Shown here: in pieces, positions 21,286-33,964 of the stretch
How the letters are laid out: every line of letters begins with the position of its first letter
Position numbering within the stretch: position 1 is the stretch's first letter
Assembly (NCBI RefSeq): GCF_035046505.1
Contig: NC_089822.1
Location: 126,414,807 to 126,478,806, forward strand
Reading direction: 5' to 3'
DNA: 64,000 nucleotides
Source: Tiliqua scincoides
Lineage: Eukaryota; Chordata; Lepidosauria; Squamata; Scincidae
Notes under the pieces: generated by a model
Seen by the model: the letters and a program-made list of their open reading frames with translations, nothing else
Told to the model about the DNA's origin: nothing
The model's database searches: none
Translations under genes and position numbers: made by a program

Positions 21286-23084
21286 TAAAACTTCAAGAGG
21301 GGTAGCTATATTAGTCTGTAGCAACAAAAACCACTGACTTGCAACTGGCATGACTTTTCTAACACAAAGTATTATCTTACAAAGATTTGATTTCTTCACC
21401 AAACTGTTGCTGTTTTTACTGTGCAGACAACCAATTATTCCCCACAGAGGGATATGGCAGAAGTAGCAAAAGTGGATAGATGCAGGATGGACCCTTGTGT
21501 TCTCTCCACACTAAGGCTGCCCTAACTGAAAAGAAAGGTCATGTGATCTTAAGGTTACTATAGGTTACTAGCTTTAATACAATTTCAGTGGCTCCATGCA
21601 TGACAGGTAAAAAACAAGAACTACCAGCTGAACTAGCTGCCTGATTTCTACCACCACCACAACTTGAGAGGTTTCAACATCACTGTTCTGCTGGTCTACA
21701 ATGATGTCTCTTAGAGACTCTACTGGAAACCATCATTAGAGTTTCTTCAAGAACTTTACTGTCAGGACAGGAGAGAGACGCCATTAACAAAATCTCACTT
21801 CATGGTGTGGCATCATTAGAACAATCCTGAAAGGCAACTTTCAGACAACACTCTCTGTGCTCTTATGCCAACCCAAGCCAGAACAGTATCCGGCAACACC
21901 ACCTCACCTTAGCATCACACAAAAGCAATGAAAACCAGAAATGGAAAACTCACAACTTCAGCATTGACACACATACATGAGCAGGCAGAGTAAACATGAA
22001 GCAGATTATTGAAGACCATATAAACAATTTATGGGTTTTTAGAAATGTCATTTGTGTAAATTCAACAATACAAGACAGATATTTTAATTCTTTGTCTTTG
22101 TTTTGTATTAAAAAATTAGGTATGCTTTTCTTAGCTTTTAAACTGTTTGGTATCTCTTGCATATTTTAACACATTATTAATACTAATTTAATAAAGATTA
22201 CAGTAGCCATTCATGGAGGAATTGCAAACATTTTTCCTCATGGACACCCACTACTAATACTGATCCAGTGCCCATCAGATGCAAGTTTCTGAGTTACACC
22301 CAACTCTTTGCCAGCTTCATAAACCGTTAGCCAATACCCTGGGAATTAAGCTGGCATTAGACCATTTGACTCACAAATTGAGTGGCCTTGGGCAAGCAGC
22401 TTCAGTTCCTCAGCTGTAAATAAAGCCACCTACCACATAAGGGATAAAATCATTTTCTCACCCCAGCTTCAAAGAAACAGAATGTAAATCTAAACAGATC
22501 TTTAAAAGTGGCATTATTGATTTCTTACAGTCCAGCTGAGGAAAGCATAAAAGTCTGGCAAACTAAAGTGTGTTGAAACTTAAAATTACTCATCTTTTAA
22601 AAAATGTTTCCCAAAGTATGTATCACTTGAAAACCCCACATCCTATTTAAAAATAGGCAAACACCAAGGCAAGTACCTAAAGGCAAGTACCTTTAGGCAA
22701 GTACCTAAAAATCATTAAGGTACACTTGTAGAAATGTACTGCAAGTAAAACATCAATTCCCAAACAAGAACAGCTCAGCCACAGAATACCATACACTATG
22801 AAGGTGAAGAGGCAATGATGCTGGAAGCAGTTTCTCCTCCTAACCAAGAGAATCCCAAAACTACAAACAAGTCCAAAAAGAAGAGTCATCACCTACAGGC
22901 TAGCAGCTGTTAAGTAAAAAGTACTGTGCACAAGAATCCCCACACAGACACTCCACCCAAGGCTTACGTATCTGTTGCCGTCATTACACCTCAGAGGCTT
23001 CCTACAGGCATCAATGGATTCAGAAACATCTCTCACCCTCATCTGGAAAGGATTTTCCTGCTTCAGGGAGAGAGATGGACTAAT
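21286..23084. other. Gene-free stretch
   Basis: No coding exon is recognised. A fragment at 21296-21345 (gaggggtagctatattagtc) looks like a common repeat end. A MIR-like piece (ggccttgggcaagcagcttc) lies near 22340-22430. A 16-bp motif aggcaagtacct is repeated three times near 22666-22707. Confidence 0.45.
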
Positions 23085-23316
23085 TTTCAACCTTTTTGAT
23101 GTCATTGCACACTGACAAGGCACTAAAATTGTCAGGGCTTTTTGACAATCAGGTTTTTGACCACTGACAAGGCACACCATGCTGCCATGGGGGAAGGGGG
23201 GGCTCACATCCTCCATTGGTCCTACTAACAAATGACCTTCCCCCAAAATCCTGTGGCACACCTGTGGACCATTTGCAGCACACTAATGTGCTGTGGCACA
23301 GTGGTTGAAAAGGAAA
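23085..23316. repeat. Probable hAT-type element
   Basis: Left end tttcaacctttttgatg and right end tggcacagtggttgaaaa form imperfect inverted ends. Candidate 8-bp duplications GGACTAAT (23077-23084) and GGACTAAA (23317-23324) differ by one base. Confidence 0.55.
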
Positions 23317-23447
23317 GGACTAAATGCTGAGAGGCCCCCTGGAGCTCTATAGTGAACTCCAACACAGAACTGGAGGGAGTCGCAAGACCCTCCCTCCACC
23401 TCCTGACCCTGCCTCTTGCAAGGGGAACTCCCAGCTGGACCCCTTTA

Positions 23448-23903
23448 GAGCCCAACCCTATACTCAGAAGTACACTCCAGTATAGACAATGGGGCCTACT
23501 TCCAGGTAAGTGTGGACAGGACTGCAGCCTCAGAGCCCACTCCTATGCATGTCTACTCAGAAGTCAGTCCCATTATAGTCAATGGGGCTTACTCCCAAGT
23601 TAAGTGAACACAGGACTGCAGCCTCAGAGCCCAATCCTATGCCTGTCTACTCAGAAGTCAGTCCCATTATAGTCAATGGGGCTTACTCCCAAGTAAGTGT
23701 ACACAGGACTGCAGCTTCAGAGCCCAATCCTATGCCTGTCTACTCAGAAGTCAGTCCCATTATAGCCAATGGGGCTTACTCCCAGGAAAGTGTGGATAGG
23801 ATGGCAACCTCAGTGCACAATCCTATGCCTGCCTACTCAGAAGTAAGTCCCATTACAGTCAATGGGGCTTACTCCCAGGTAAATGTAGACAGGACTGCAG
23901 CCT
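23448..23903. repeat. Family A MITE array, five units
   Basis: Five ~91-bp units run head to tail over 456 bp and end exactly where the CpG island at 23.9 kb begins. The units repeat cctatgcctgtctactcaga, agtcaatggggcttactccc and a joining segment gcagcctcagagcccaatcc. They differ from each other at few positions, fewer than the scattered single copies do. Confidence 0.9.
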
Positions 23904-23904
23904 T

Positions 23905-24300
23905 CCTTCCCTTCTCAGCTCCCCTTGCGCACGCCAGACCAGCCACCACCCCGTCCCTGGCTTCCTCCTGCACGGCCAAGCCCCCTGGAGTGCCGCCTGA
24001 GCCGCTCCAGCCCCTTCACCGACCTGCCTGGGTGTCCCGCGCTGCTCGGCTCCACTCCTGCCCGCCTAGGCTGGGCGCACGCTGCATATCCAGCCTCTCG
24101 CTTCCGCTTCCGCTTTCACAGCCGACCAGCTGGAGGCGCCTGTCACGTGGCGCCGGAACGTTCGCCTCTTCCTGGCGCTGCCGAGCCCGCTGGCGTGGCG
24201 CGCGGCGTTTGTACCAGCTGGAGCGCTGTCTGTAGGGCGCGCGCTGCTGCTGCTGCTGTACCTGCACCTGCAGGTGGTCTTTGCAAAACGCGCATTCCCC
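23905..24300 (-). promoter_or_regulatory. CpG island, candidate MFSD5 promoter
   Basis: A dense CpG-rich block with gcgcgcggcg, a CACGTG E-box (24144-24149) and tandem CGGAAG ETS-type sites on the minus strand (complement near 24102-24118). MFSD5 is the only gene to its left in the right orientation, and its coding exon has a spliced leader, so the island could hold its non-coding first exon about 4.7 kb upstream. I could not fix a donor. It might instead serve an unseen plus-strand transcript. Confidence 0.45.
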
Positions 24301-24316
24301 TGGCTTTCAACGTTAA

Positions 24317-24409
24317 GGCTGCAATCCTCTCCACACTTTCCTGGGAGTAAGCCCCGCTGGGCACAATGGAACTACTTACTTCTGAGTAGACGTGCATAGG
24401 ATTGTGCAG
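24317..24409. repeat. Family A MITE beside the CpG island
   Basis: It begins ggctgcaatcctctccacac after TTAA and ends gtgcataggattgtgcagct. With the array at 23448-23903 it brackets the island on both sides. Confidence 0.75.
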
Positions 24410-24471
24410 CTCCTTGTGCCATCAAACCGCTTTTAATTGGCGCCCCTAAGGAGTCCATCTGCGTGTAATTT

Positions 24472-24950
24472 AGTCCGCGGAACTCCTTGCCACAAGATGG
24501 GGTGTCGGCATCTGGCCTGGATGCCTTGAAAGGGGAGTTGGATAGATTTATGGAGGTAAAGTCACAGGTTACTAGCCATGATGCGTAATGTGCAACCTCC
24601 TGGTTTCAGAAGTAGGCTGTCTCTGAATGTCAGATGCAAGGGAGGGCACCAGGATGCAGGTCTCTTGTGTGCTCCCTGAGGGCCCAGTCTTCTCCAACTT
24701 TCCAGCACTGGTGCAGCTGCAATTGCAGCCCCAAGGTAGGGGAACAAATTTTCCAGTACCTTGAGGAGGCCTCTGTGACTGCTTCTCCACCACAGGATCC
24801 AGTGCACGCCCCATTGGCGCGGCTATACCGGCACTGGAAAATTGGATAGGATTGGGTCCTGAGGCATCTGGTGAGCCACTGTGAGATGCAGGAGGCTGGA
24901 CTAGATGGGCCTTTGGCCTGATCCAACCAAAGGGGTTTTTCTTATGTTCT
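24472..24950 (+). repeat. CR1-like LINE 3' fragment split by a MITE
   Basis: The plus strand shows gaactccttgccacaagatg, ggatgccttgaaaggggagt, gcaagggagggcaccagg and, after the insertion, ggctggactagatgggcctt with a final cttatgttct. This is the diverged C-terminus and 3'UTR of CR1. The family B element at 24680-24859 interrupts it, so the CR1 is the older of the two. Confidence 0.75.
24680..24859. repeat. Family B MITE copy 2, nested in CR1
   Basis: Inverted ends ggcccagtcttctccaactt and aattggataggattgggtcc. The flanking triplet is TGA on both sides (24677-24679 and 24860-24862). Removing it restores the CR1 sequence ctccctgaggcatctgg, which fixes the boundaries and the 3-bp duplication. 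Confidence 0.88.
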
Positions 24951-25324
24951 CCCTGAGGTTTCTTGTCTTTGCTGGCACCCAGTCTTGTATGTTTAACAGC
25001 TTGGTGGTCCTGGTGGCCAAAACATGGGTTTATACCCACAATGAGAAGGTAGACAGGGTCTCTGAGATAAATTTTATCAGGTGGTACAATGTTTCATTTG
25101 GACTCCTTCCCCAAGAGGAAGTGGCAAAAACAGAGCAATGGGAGAGTGGTGAGGGGGTGGGCAGGATGGGGAGGGGGCAAAACAGGGCCGGGGAGGGTGG
25201 CAACAGCTGGAAAAGCCTTTGAAACCTAGGTCTACTGTTTACCCACCCACACAATGTTGGCAGCTAGATACAGTAATACAGAAAACCAAACACACTTTTA
25301 AATTTCTCTCTAAAATCTTTTAAT

Positions 25325-25675
25325 AATAATAACAACAACAACAACAGGTATTTATATACCACCTTTCTTGGTCTTTATTCAAGACTTTATTCAAGGTGGT
25401 TTACATAGGCAGGCTTTATTTAAATCCCTTATTAAATAGGGATTTTTACAATTGAAAGAAGGTTCTTTCAAGAACCACTACATTCAGGTGTTTCATTCCG
25501 ATCTGGCTTCACATTCTGGGCTCCATCCTCCCACACTCAGAGCAGATGGAAATAGCTCGGCTTCAGCTTGTCAGCTGCTTCAAGGTCACACGGTGCCAGT
25601 GGCCTCGAACCGGCGACCTTGTGGATGTTCTCTTCAGGCAGACGGAGGCTCTACCCTCTAGACCAGACCTCCTGC
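25325..25675 (-). repeat. LINE 3'-end piece and tRNA-derived SINE
   Basis: Bases 25325-25410 read aacaacaacaggtatttata then ttcaaggtggtttacatagg, the reverse of a LINE/SINE 3' end. Bases 25540-25675 include cctcgaaccggcgacctt and ggctctaccctctagacca, the reverse of tRNA B-box and A-box sequence. They may form one element. Confidence 0.5.
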
Positions 25676-25679
25676 CCTT

Positions 25680-27390
25680 TTAAATATAGCAAATCATTGC
25701 AGGAAATTAGCACCATGGTATTAAGGCTCACACTAGAATGGAAAGTATCCTGTTTGCACCAAATACTTCTGCAGCAGCTGTAGTCCCGTAGATGTGTCCC
25801 TGAGCTCCTCTACACTCCTTCAGTTACATTACATCCATGTAAGTGGATCCACTAGCCAAAGAGCTACTGTAGCAGGCCAGTTTCCTCCCAGATTTGTCAC
25901 TGTGTTAAGGAGGGTCATGTATGCCCATTGCTTTCGGTTTGTGGCAGCCCCCCAGCATCCCACATGGGACATGAGTCAGGGTGAGATTGGAAAATGTATG
26001 ATCCCAGGAAATTTCTGGGCCCCTCTTCTTTGGCTCCCAGACGCAGGTACAAATTACCTTCTTTACCCCCTCCCATGGGCCCTGATGGTAATATTTATTT
26101 TCATTTAACTGTAAGCTCTTGGGGAGAATGCATGTCGCATGTGTCTGTTGTGAATTACCAAGGCGATGGTTTGGACCAGGTATGGGTGCTATCTATAATG
26201 GTACAGTATCTCCTGGTAGACTTTGTCCATAGCCTTATCTCTTTTTTGCACCTAGCATGGTGTCATTTAACTGACAAAGCAATTCTAACCACATGTTTAC
26301 ATGGGAATAAGTCCCACTGTGATCAGTGAGGTATACTCCTAGAAAAGGGTGCTTAGGATTGCAGCTGTGCCTGCTTAACAGCCCAATCTTATCCTCAAGA
26401 TATGTGGGCATAACGTGTATGCGAATGCAACTACAGCCCAGCTGGCGCAGAAGTGCGCCTGCTGATGCATGCACCACAGATTAGCATGACACTGCACCTC
26501 CATAATTCAGATGCTAGTGGAAGGAGGAGGGTGACGTGGGTGGAATGAGGAGGCATTGATGTGTGCCGTATCCTACCCTGTTCTCAGATGATGGATGTGA
26601 CTCTATGTGACTCTGAAAAACCCTTACGCTAAGGACAGAGTTGTGTAGGTAGCATAACTCCATAAGGATCAATGGGGCAGGGGAAAACACTAGAAAACTC
26701 CATTCTAGATAGTGAATTCCCACACAGGGACTCAAACCCTTGTCATGGAGAGGTAGTTGTATCTGTTATGCCTGACTGCCCTCTTACAAAGGACCTGTCT
26801 TTCTGCCCTTTGTTGTGATCAAAAAGGTATTCCTTGGAGGTGTTTGTGTGGGTGGGGTAAGAGGACTTGAACCCCGAGTGTAGGGGTTTCTAGCAGGTCT
26901 TTGTTTTTGCCTCATCTTTGCTGATGCCACTGTAACTTCTGCAACAGGGTGGTGGGGTGTGTTTGGTGCCCTTGGCGCACCTCTCCATGGTTAGTGGGGG
27001 TGTCTTTTGTTGTGTTGCTCATTCCTAGTGGCTGGCAGGGGGGCATCTTCCCAGCATTGACCCTACTTTTTCCGCCCTGCTCCGTTCACTCTGGCACACT
27101 TCTCTAGCTGCCAGCATTGGGGCTTTGTGGATGCAGTCTTTGGCTCTTTGGTCATCACACCAAAGATATGCAGATGTCAGGATGTTGCTCCATTGGTGAT
27201 GGGCTGTGTTACAGTTTCCATGGACTCAGCGTTGCTGGAAAGAGCTGCACCAGTGTTACTGGGAGGGCTGTACTGGTGTGGAATTGCCTGGATGGGCTTA
27301 GGATATAGCAGACATTGCATTGGCATCCATGGGTTGGCACAGCTTCTAAACTGAATTGGGCTATAAATGTACCCACTCTGTGCAGGTTAA
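25680..27390. other. Gene-free stretch with one family A copy
   Basis: No coding exon is recognised. A diverged family A MITE lies at about 26277-26366 (gcaattctaaccacatgttt to cttaggattgcagc). A short piece at 26380-26475 (cagcccaatcttatcc) may be another MITE remnant. Confidence 0.5.
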
Positions 27391-27569
27391 GGGCCCAATC
27401 CTATCCAATTTTCTATTGCCAGTGCTGCTGTACCAATGGGGCATGCACTGCATCTTGTCATGGAGCAGCAGTCACAGAGGTCCCCTTAAGGTATGGGAAC
27501 ATTTGTTCCCTTATCTTGGGGCTGCATTGTGGCTACACGGGTGCTGGAAAATTGGATAGGATTGGGCCC
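27391..27569. repeat. Family B MITE copy 3 (179 bp)
   Basis: Ends gggcccaatcctatccaatt and aaattggataggattgggcc are near-perfect inverted repeats. TAA flanks both sides (27388-27390 and 27570-27572). This is the best-preserved copy. Confidence 0.92.
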
Positions 27570-28269
27570 TAAACCCTTTAACCCTGTTGCCCAGGAACAT
27601 CAGTTTTTCTTCCCACCCCTTATTTTATTTGGTTTAACATCCAGCCTGAAGAAGGGTTCTGGTGAACTTGAAACTTGCACAATGCATCTTTTTTTATCCT
27701 GATAATGGTGTTATCCCACTATTACTTTTGCATTTTTTGACTTATGATTAGGGGCATTTGAAAATGGATTTTTTTAAATATGTTGAATAAAAATACAAAA
27801 TATGATGTTTTGTGTTTTTAGTCAAAATACAACCTAGGTTTTCATTTAATTTTTTAAAACAGTACTGATTATTACTGGTTTGGTCTGGAATGAGGCACAC
27901 TGGTTGCACCTGCAGAGTCAAGCCCAAACTTGCACCTAAACTTGCTAGTGTGGTAGTAGGGGTAAGGTTGGGAGCTACCTGAGAGCACCTGCAGAGTTGC
28001 ACCTAAGCTTGCTGGTCCTAGCTTCTTGCTGACTTGGCATGGTGTTGGGGTGAATAAGGCCTCTTTGTGACCTTCCTTGATACAGCCAAGGTTGGATGTT
28101 GCCCCCGCAACACTGGCAGAGGCACACCTATGCTTGCTTCTGACCTGAACTGGAAGCCGCATCTTCCATGACCTTCCAGGTCCATTCATGCTGGTGTAGC
28201 ATGACAACAGGGTGACAAAGGCTTTCCTGGTCAGGCCTAGGCCAGAAGCTGTCCCTGTGACCTGTGTCC

Positions 28270-28795
28270 ACTTGGGGAGTCAGGCGTTTGGGCCTCTTCA
28301 GCCTAGAAAAAAGACGCCTGAGGGGGGACATGATTGAGACATACAAAATTATGCAGGGGATGGACAGAGTGGATAGGGAGATGCTCTTTACACTCTCACA
28401 TAATACCAGAACCAGGGGACATCCACTAAAATTGAGTGTTGGGCGGGTTAGGACAGACAAAAGGAAATATTTCTTTACTCAGCGTATGGTCGGTCTGTGG
28501 AACTCCTTGCCACAGGATGTGGTGCTGGCGTCTAGCCTAGATGCCTTTAAAAGGGGATTGGACAAGTTTCTGGAGGAAAAATCCATTATGGGGTACAAGC
28601 CATGATGTGTATGCGCAACCTCCTGATTTTAGGAATGGGTTATGTCAGAATGCCAGATGCAAGGGAGGGCACCAGGATGAGGTTTCTTGTTATCTCGTGT
28701 GCTCCCTGAGGCATTTGGTGGGCCGCTGTGAGATACAGGAAGCTGGACTAGATGGGCCTATGGCCTGATCCAGTGGGGCTGTTCTTATGAGTCAC
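28270..28795 (+). repeat. CR1 LINE 3' fragment, sense
   Basis: The plus strand encodes RRLGLFSLEKRRLRGDMIET, then YKIMQGMDRVDREMLFTLSH and VVGLWNSLPQDVVL-type sequence with M for the first V, ending EKSIMGYKP. The CR1 3'UTR follows to ggggctgttcttatga. The frame is open through the ORF end, so it is younger than the copy at 20.2 kb. It shows the sequence that is shifted by two missing bases in the 61.6-63.7 kb copy. Confidence 0.88.
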
Positions 28796-28799
28796 ACCC

Positions 28800-29272
28800 C
28801 AGCGGGCCTTATGCTGGATGAGCCAATGGAAGGCATGTGGAAGAGGCCAAGAAACGACCTGTCAGCATGGGGCAGGGTGAAATTGATGATGTTTAGCAAT
28901 ACAGTACTGTATTTTTAAAAATTGCTTTATTTTGATTTATTGATTAAAATTAGCTTTATTTCATTTTGTTTTGCAAATACCAAAACCAAACACCCTACTT
29001 ATGATTTCAGAGTGAATTGTAGCACTTCAGACTTGCAGAAAGGAGAATTACAATTTGAATACTCCCATTAAAAAGGAATCAAAAAATCTCAAGTAAAAGC
29101 CTTGTGGAAAAAGATTTTATCATTTATCTCTTTCCATGCAATGTAGCTTTTACTTGCAGGAAGTGTTTCTTTTTCCTCTTTCATAGGGGAGCATTTAAAA
29201 ATGTGATTTCCCCTACCTGCAGTCTGAAGTAGTATTGTCTCTTCTCTCACTTCAGTCTACTGTATCTGTCTG
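28800..29272. other. A/T-rich gene-free stretch
   Basis: I see no gene, RNA or assignable repeat here. Confidence 0.5.
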
Positions 29273-29722
29273 TTACATGGCATCCTGAATGTATGTGTCT
29301 TGCTTTAAGTTGATGCTCCAAAAGCACAAAAAGGTTGCCAAGTTATGATTTCCCTTGGCATATATGAACATACTATGTTCATTTTTCATAAGAATAATAT
29401 CCCAGACTTTGGTCAGCCACTCTAATTGTCTTGGAATGTGTTTAGTTCTCTTGTGTCTAGCCAAGTTTATCCTGCTTGCTGCAAGTAAATGCCAGATAAT
29501 TGTTATTATTGTATTTTTAACCTCTCTGTTCCCAAAAAGCCCCAATGTAACAGCCTCTGGGTAGAACGGAAGTCTTTCTTCAGTAATTCTCCAGTAGTGG
29601 AGGCAAGTTTGCCTTTCTAGTGATTGCTGGAGACTATGCCCTGTGATCTTGAGTCTTCTCCCTGCCCCAAACGGTGCCCACTCCCAGTTCTGGTCCTGTC
29701 TTGCTCCAGCAAGCAGTGCCAT
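29273..29722 (-). repeat. L1-like LINE ORF2 C-terminal fragment
   Basis: The 149-residue minus-strand frame contains WHLLAASRINLARHKRTKHI and LEWLTKVWDIILMKNE. These resemble the C-terminal region of L1 ORF2 in reptiles (AARINLAR, WLxKVWDI). The frame is open over 450 bp, but neither the reverse transcriptase core nor a clear 3' end is present. Confidence 0.65.
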
Positions 29723-30094
29723 GTTGGTACTCTATCTCTACTCTTCTCCTACTCCTACCAGAACATGCATAACTGTAGCTAGAGGATTATGGTATTTTTA
29801 TACTACCCCCCCAACCAATGTGTTCACAGTGCCCAAGGTGAGCTTGATGTAGCAGGCAAACACTCAGGCAGACAGTGCTTGTCTTTAAAGCATCCTCAGG
29901 TTCCCCCAAAGCTAACAGCTTGTGATCTGAGGCATATGTATGCCCTACCCCCGCCATTCCATCTTGAAAGCCCACTGCAAAAACTTGTGTTCCTGTTTCC
30001 TCCTCTGGAAAAAAGTGTGCTCTCACTTCCCTCTTCTTGATGCATTGTGAGTACATGTATGTGAGCAAATACAACAACCTTCTATTGAGCTAGC

Positions 30095-30240
30095 CTGTTG
30101 GGCCATCCAGCTCAGTACTGTCTGGCTGGTAGCAGCTCTCCAGGCTGCTGCCTGGAGCAGAGAAGGTTGTATCCCAACCCTGACTGGAGATTGAACCAGG
30201 GAGCTTCTTCGTGCAAGGCATGTACTCTACTGCTGAATCC
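30095..30240 (-). repeat. tRNA-derived SINE, antisense
   Basis: It reads gttgggccatccagctcagt, ctggtagcagctctccaggc, gattgaaccagggagcttc and ctctactgctgaatcca. It is the reverse of the family seen at 3990-4176. Confidence 0.7.
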
Positions 30241-30482
30241 ATCAGTTTAAAACCATTGCTGCTCAAAGTATGAGGCAGGCCTTCCTAAACAGGCTCAGCA
30301 AGTCACTGAAGGAAAACCTCCCTGACGCCTGCTGGCCTGTGCATCATGTATTGGCTATGCCTTGGGCTAGGGTTGATAATAACCCACTTTTGTCTTTGCC
30401 AACATGGGCAACCCTACATTCCAGACTTTTGTCTCATGGAAGCCAGAGTAGTGGAGTGATTATTTAAAGTTTTGGTCTAGTA

Positions 30483-30911
30483 CAGGGGTGTCCAAAGTTT
30501 TTGGCAGGAGGGCCAAAAACAGCTCTCTGACACTGTGTTGGGGGTGGTGGTAATTAATTTACATTTAAAATTTGAATAAATTTACATAATTTACATAAAT
30601 GAATATATTAAAGATGAACTTGTATGGATGAATGAAGGTCTTGCAATAGCTCAAGCCCTATAAAAGGCCTTGCACAAAGCAAGGCTGACCTTTCCTTTGC
30701 TTCCGCTACTGCATCACAGACGTGAAACAAGCAGTGGAGGGAGCCCTCATCCCACAGCTCACGTGAGAGGTCAAGCAGTTGCCCTCATACTGAGAGCAGT
30801 TGCATCAGGCCAGTGTGGGCTCCAACAAATCTCCAGAGAGCTATTGGAGACTGGGGGCTCCCTGAGGGAGAGAGCACAAGTGGCCCCAGGGCCAGGGTTT
30901 GGGCACCCCTG
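30483..30911. repeat. hAT element, non-autonomous
   Basis: Left end CAGGGGTGTCCAAAG and right end TTTGGGCACCCCTG are inverted. The perfect 8-bp duplication GTCTAGTA is at 30475-30482 and 30912-30919. It appears to sit inside an older SINE-like sequence (gtggagtgattatttaaag on the left, atataaatccccactcagc on the right). Confidence 0.88.
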
Positions 30912-31019
30912 GTCTAGTACCAGGGAGATCTGGATATAAATCCCCACTCAGCTATAAAGCTCACCTGAGTTGAGCCAAATACTCTCTCTAATGAGATGAT
31001 GAGATCTTAATGTTACAGA

Positions 31020-32950
31020 GCCAAATTCTACTTTTGTCCACTAGGTGGCAGAAAATACACAATTAAGAAAGCTAGGTCAACCTTGTAAAATTTTCTTGTG
31101 TTTAATATTAGGTGTAAAATGCATTGGGAGATTTTGGCTATATAACTCTCTCTGGAGTTAAGTGGCAATTTGAACTGCCTAACATACAGTGGACTTGTGC
31201 TGTGAATCCGTCTGAGAAGACATCTGCATAGGTAATGTTGATGCTGTTAATTTTCCCATACTACTGATTATGCTAAAAATGCACTTAACCATTAAAAACC
31301 CTGTGAACTGGACATCCTGAGTATCACAGCATTTTGTTTGGCAAGTTGTAGTGGCTTTAAGAGCTGTGCCTGACAGGAATCCAGCAAGTGAAGCTTTTCC
31401 CATCACTACACATGCATGTTGGTGGAAGTTCCATGACTGAGCATGAAGAAGGACACTGGGGAGAATGGCAATCCAAATTCCCACCTTTGTCTTTATGAAG
31501 AGTTAGTGTTTTCACTCCCTTCAGTTTTCTGTGAATATGTGTAGAATTGTTACCATTTCTATCAGTATCTTGTATCTTTTATGGATTGTTTTGAGAGGCA
31601 GAGAGTCAGTAGAAGCTGTTTATCTTCCAACTAAAAGAAGCTCTTCCCAATTAATTCCTGACTCTGATGCAGTTAAGCAAGTTCCCCTGAAGAATATGTG
31701 TTCATGCTGTGTCCAATAAGTGTACAATAACATGAGTACAGTATGCATTATAATATTTTTTTCTCCCAGCATGCCTCTGGGTAACCTGAGATTTCAACAC
31801 AAAACACTGTTTGAACCTAATGCAGATCTTTCTCCCTTACCATCTTACTGAAAAAGCCTGAAACAATATGCTGAGCAGGCTTAACTTTGCACCACAAGAA
31901 GTCAAGCCCTTATTTGCAGATTGTCCCTCACGCTGAAACATCCTTCTTGCCTTTGAAAATCCAACCTGAGAACAGATTATGTGGAACCTGAAAGTCTGCA
32001 TACAGCATTGCTGTTTTTCATTCATCCTAATGAGGGTGTTCCATTTCTGACCTTGTGAATTTTGTGTAGCAATGTCTTCCTTAGCCTCACCTTGCTGCCT
32101 TTCCACTGTGATTGGATGCTTCCTCTCCCCATTCACACTACTCATGCCTGTCGTGTCCATTTGATATATATATAGCCATGTCCTGAACTGTCTCTTTTGT
32201 GCATTCTGAACATTTTGTAGCACATGGTTTGTTCTAAAGCAATAGATGGCAAGCAGTAACAGCAAGGGTCCAGGAAGTTGCAGTCCAGGCACAGTGTGTA
32301 CTGGGTCTTTGGAAGCCACTAGGAGCAAAGGAAGGAAGGGGTTAGGTAAGGTTCAGTTCCCCAACCACAGCCTGTTTTTGCAGCAGCCTCTAGCGTTCAT
32401 GCCTGACCCAGTTTTATGCTGTGGCCCAGATATATTTAGAATCCTCCTGTGGAGTGTGACATGACAAGCGTGCTCAAATCTTGGGTTCTGTGGTGTGCCC
32501 CTCCTTTACATTGTTTCCAGGTGAGGGGGGGCCACACAGGCATTCTCTTAAATTGTTTGCTAGGCCTGTATTGCAGCCAGTGCTCCAAAAGAGTTTAGTC
32601 ATGGTACGAGCAGTGGTTGCTGAATAAGGGGGGGGGGGGAGAAATGAGATCAGGATAGCCCTGCTGGCCAAAACAAGGCTTAATTTCAGCTAGGGCATTC
32701 AACTTTTTCAAATGCTGCTTTTTCCATTGGATAGTATGCTTTGATAGTTTTATTTGCCTTTTATTCTTAGTGGTCTTATTCTGATTTTGTAAATCATCTT
32801 GAGGGTGTGATAGTGGCGTAACAGGGTATAAATGTTTTACAGAGAGACTGTAAGGGGTTCAGGATATTGTAGACCAGGCACAATTTTGTGCTGGTTCGTT
32901 GGAAACAACTATGTTCTCAGAAGTCTTTCCACCACATTGAACTTATTGAG
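31020..32950. other. Gene-free stretch
   Basis: No coding exon or clear mobile element is recognised. A G-run lies at 32629-32639. Confidence 0.5.
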
Positions 32951-32954
32951 CTGG

Positions 32955-33130
32955 TGTTCTGTAGTGGCTCAAAGAGTGAGCTGCAAATCAGGACTTCACA
33001 TCTTGCCTCGGCCATGAACTCTCACTAGGTGGTTTTAGACAAGCTGTTCTCTCTCCGCCTCAGGTGCACTAGGGGGGTAATAATAACACTGACCTTCTTC
33101 ACAGGGTGGTTGTTTAGGAATTTCAGTATG
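32955..33130 (+). repeat. MIR-like tRNA-derived SINE
   Basis: It reads ttctgtagtggctcaaagag, atcaggacttcacatcttgc, ctctcactaggtggttttag, then taataataacactgaccttc and cacagggtggttg. This resembles the MIR/CORE-SINE type. Confidence 0.6.
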
Positions 33131-33477
33131 ATAAAACTTGTGGAGAACTGTGCCATAGCAGCACAGTTGACAGCAGTGCCATAGATGCTCATGGTCACCG
33201 AAGAGGAATCTGTTAAGGAAGTTGTGGCCATTCATTAACCAAAGAGACTTCCATATAAGAAGGAGAGGTCAAAATGTAAATAAAAGTATACAATTATCTG
33301 GAAAAAGTGACGGGTGATGACTAAAAATGTGCTTCAGATAGAACATTTGTTCAAAAAGACAAAACCACAGGAAGAATGAATTATGATTGTAAACCCAACT
33401 TCCTGTATGGCCATCACCTGTTCAAAAACCTAATACAAGCACACTTTTAATACTGCATTTCTGTCACTCATATACAT

Positions 33478-33964
33478 CAGTGGTTCCCAACCTTTAGGAG
33501 CCTGCGGACTACTGAGGCAAAAATTGGAATCATTGTGGAATACATGAAACCCCCACCTTCTGGACACAAAAAATACAATTGAATTTGCAATTGTTATAGA
33601 AGATTTATTAGATTCATTATTTATAGAGATTTGTCAAATGCTGCTTTTGTTGCTGGCTGCAGCTGTGAGTGGTCCATTTTCCAACTTCTTTGGTGGCTCA
33701 TGGGTGAGTGTCTCCCAAGCCAGTGCTCCCCCATGGATCATCGGAGAGGGCAGAGAATGGACCATCCACAGCTGCAGTTGATACTTCAGTGCTGGCTACG
33801 GGTAGTCTTTTCTCTGCCCTCTCTGGTGGTCCATGGGGGAGTGCTCACTCAGTAAGACACTGGAAGCAATAGAAGGCAATTTTTTTCCCCTGAAATCTCA
33901 CAGACCACTTCTCAGGGTCTTGTAGACCACTTGTAGTCCACGGACCACAGGTTGGGAACCAGTG
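33478..33964. repeat. hAT-like element with inverted ends
   Basis: Left end CAGTGGTTCCCAACC and right end GGTTGGGAACCAGTG match over 15 bases with one difference. No target duplication is seen because the right side runs into a GA microsatellite. Confidence 0.65.

Noticed and set aside
23582-24235. 217-residue open frame on the plus strand
   Set aside because: It reads through the tandem family A units and the CpG island. Repeated peptides such as MPVYSEVSPIIVNGAYSQ come from the 91-bp repeat, which stays open in one frame.
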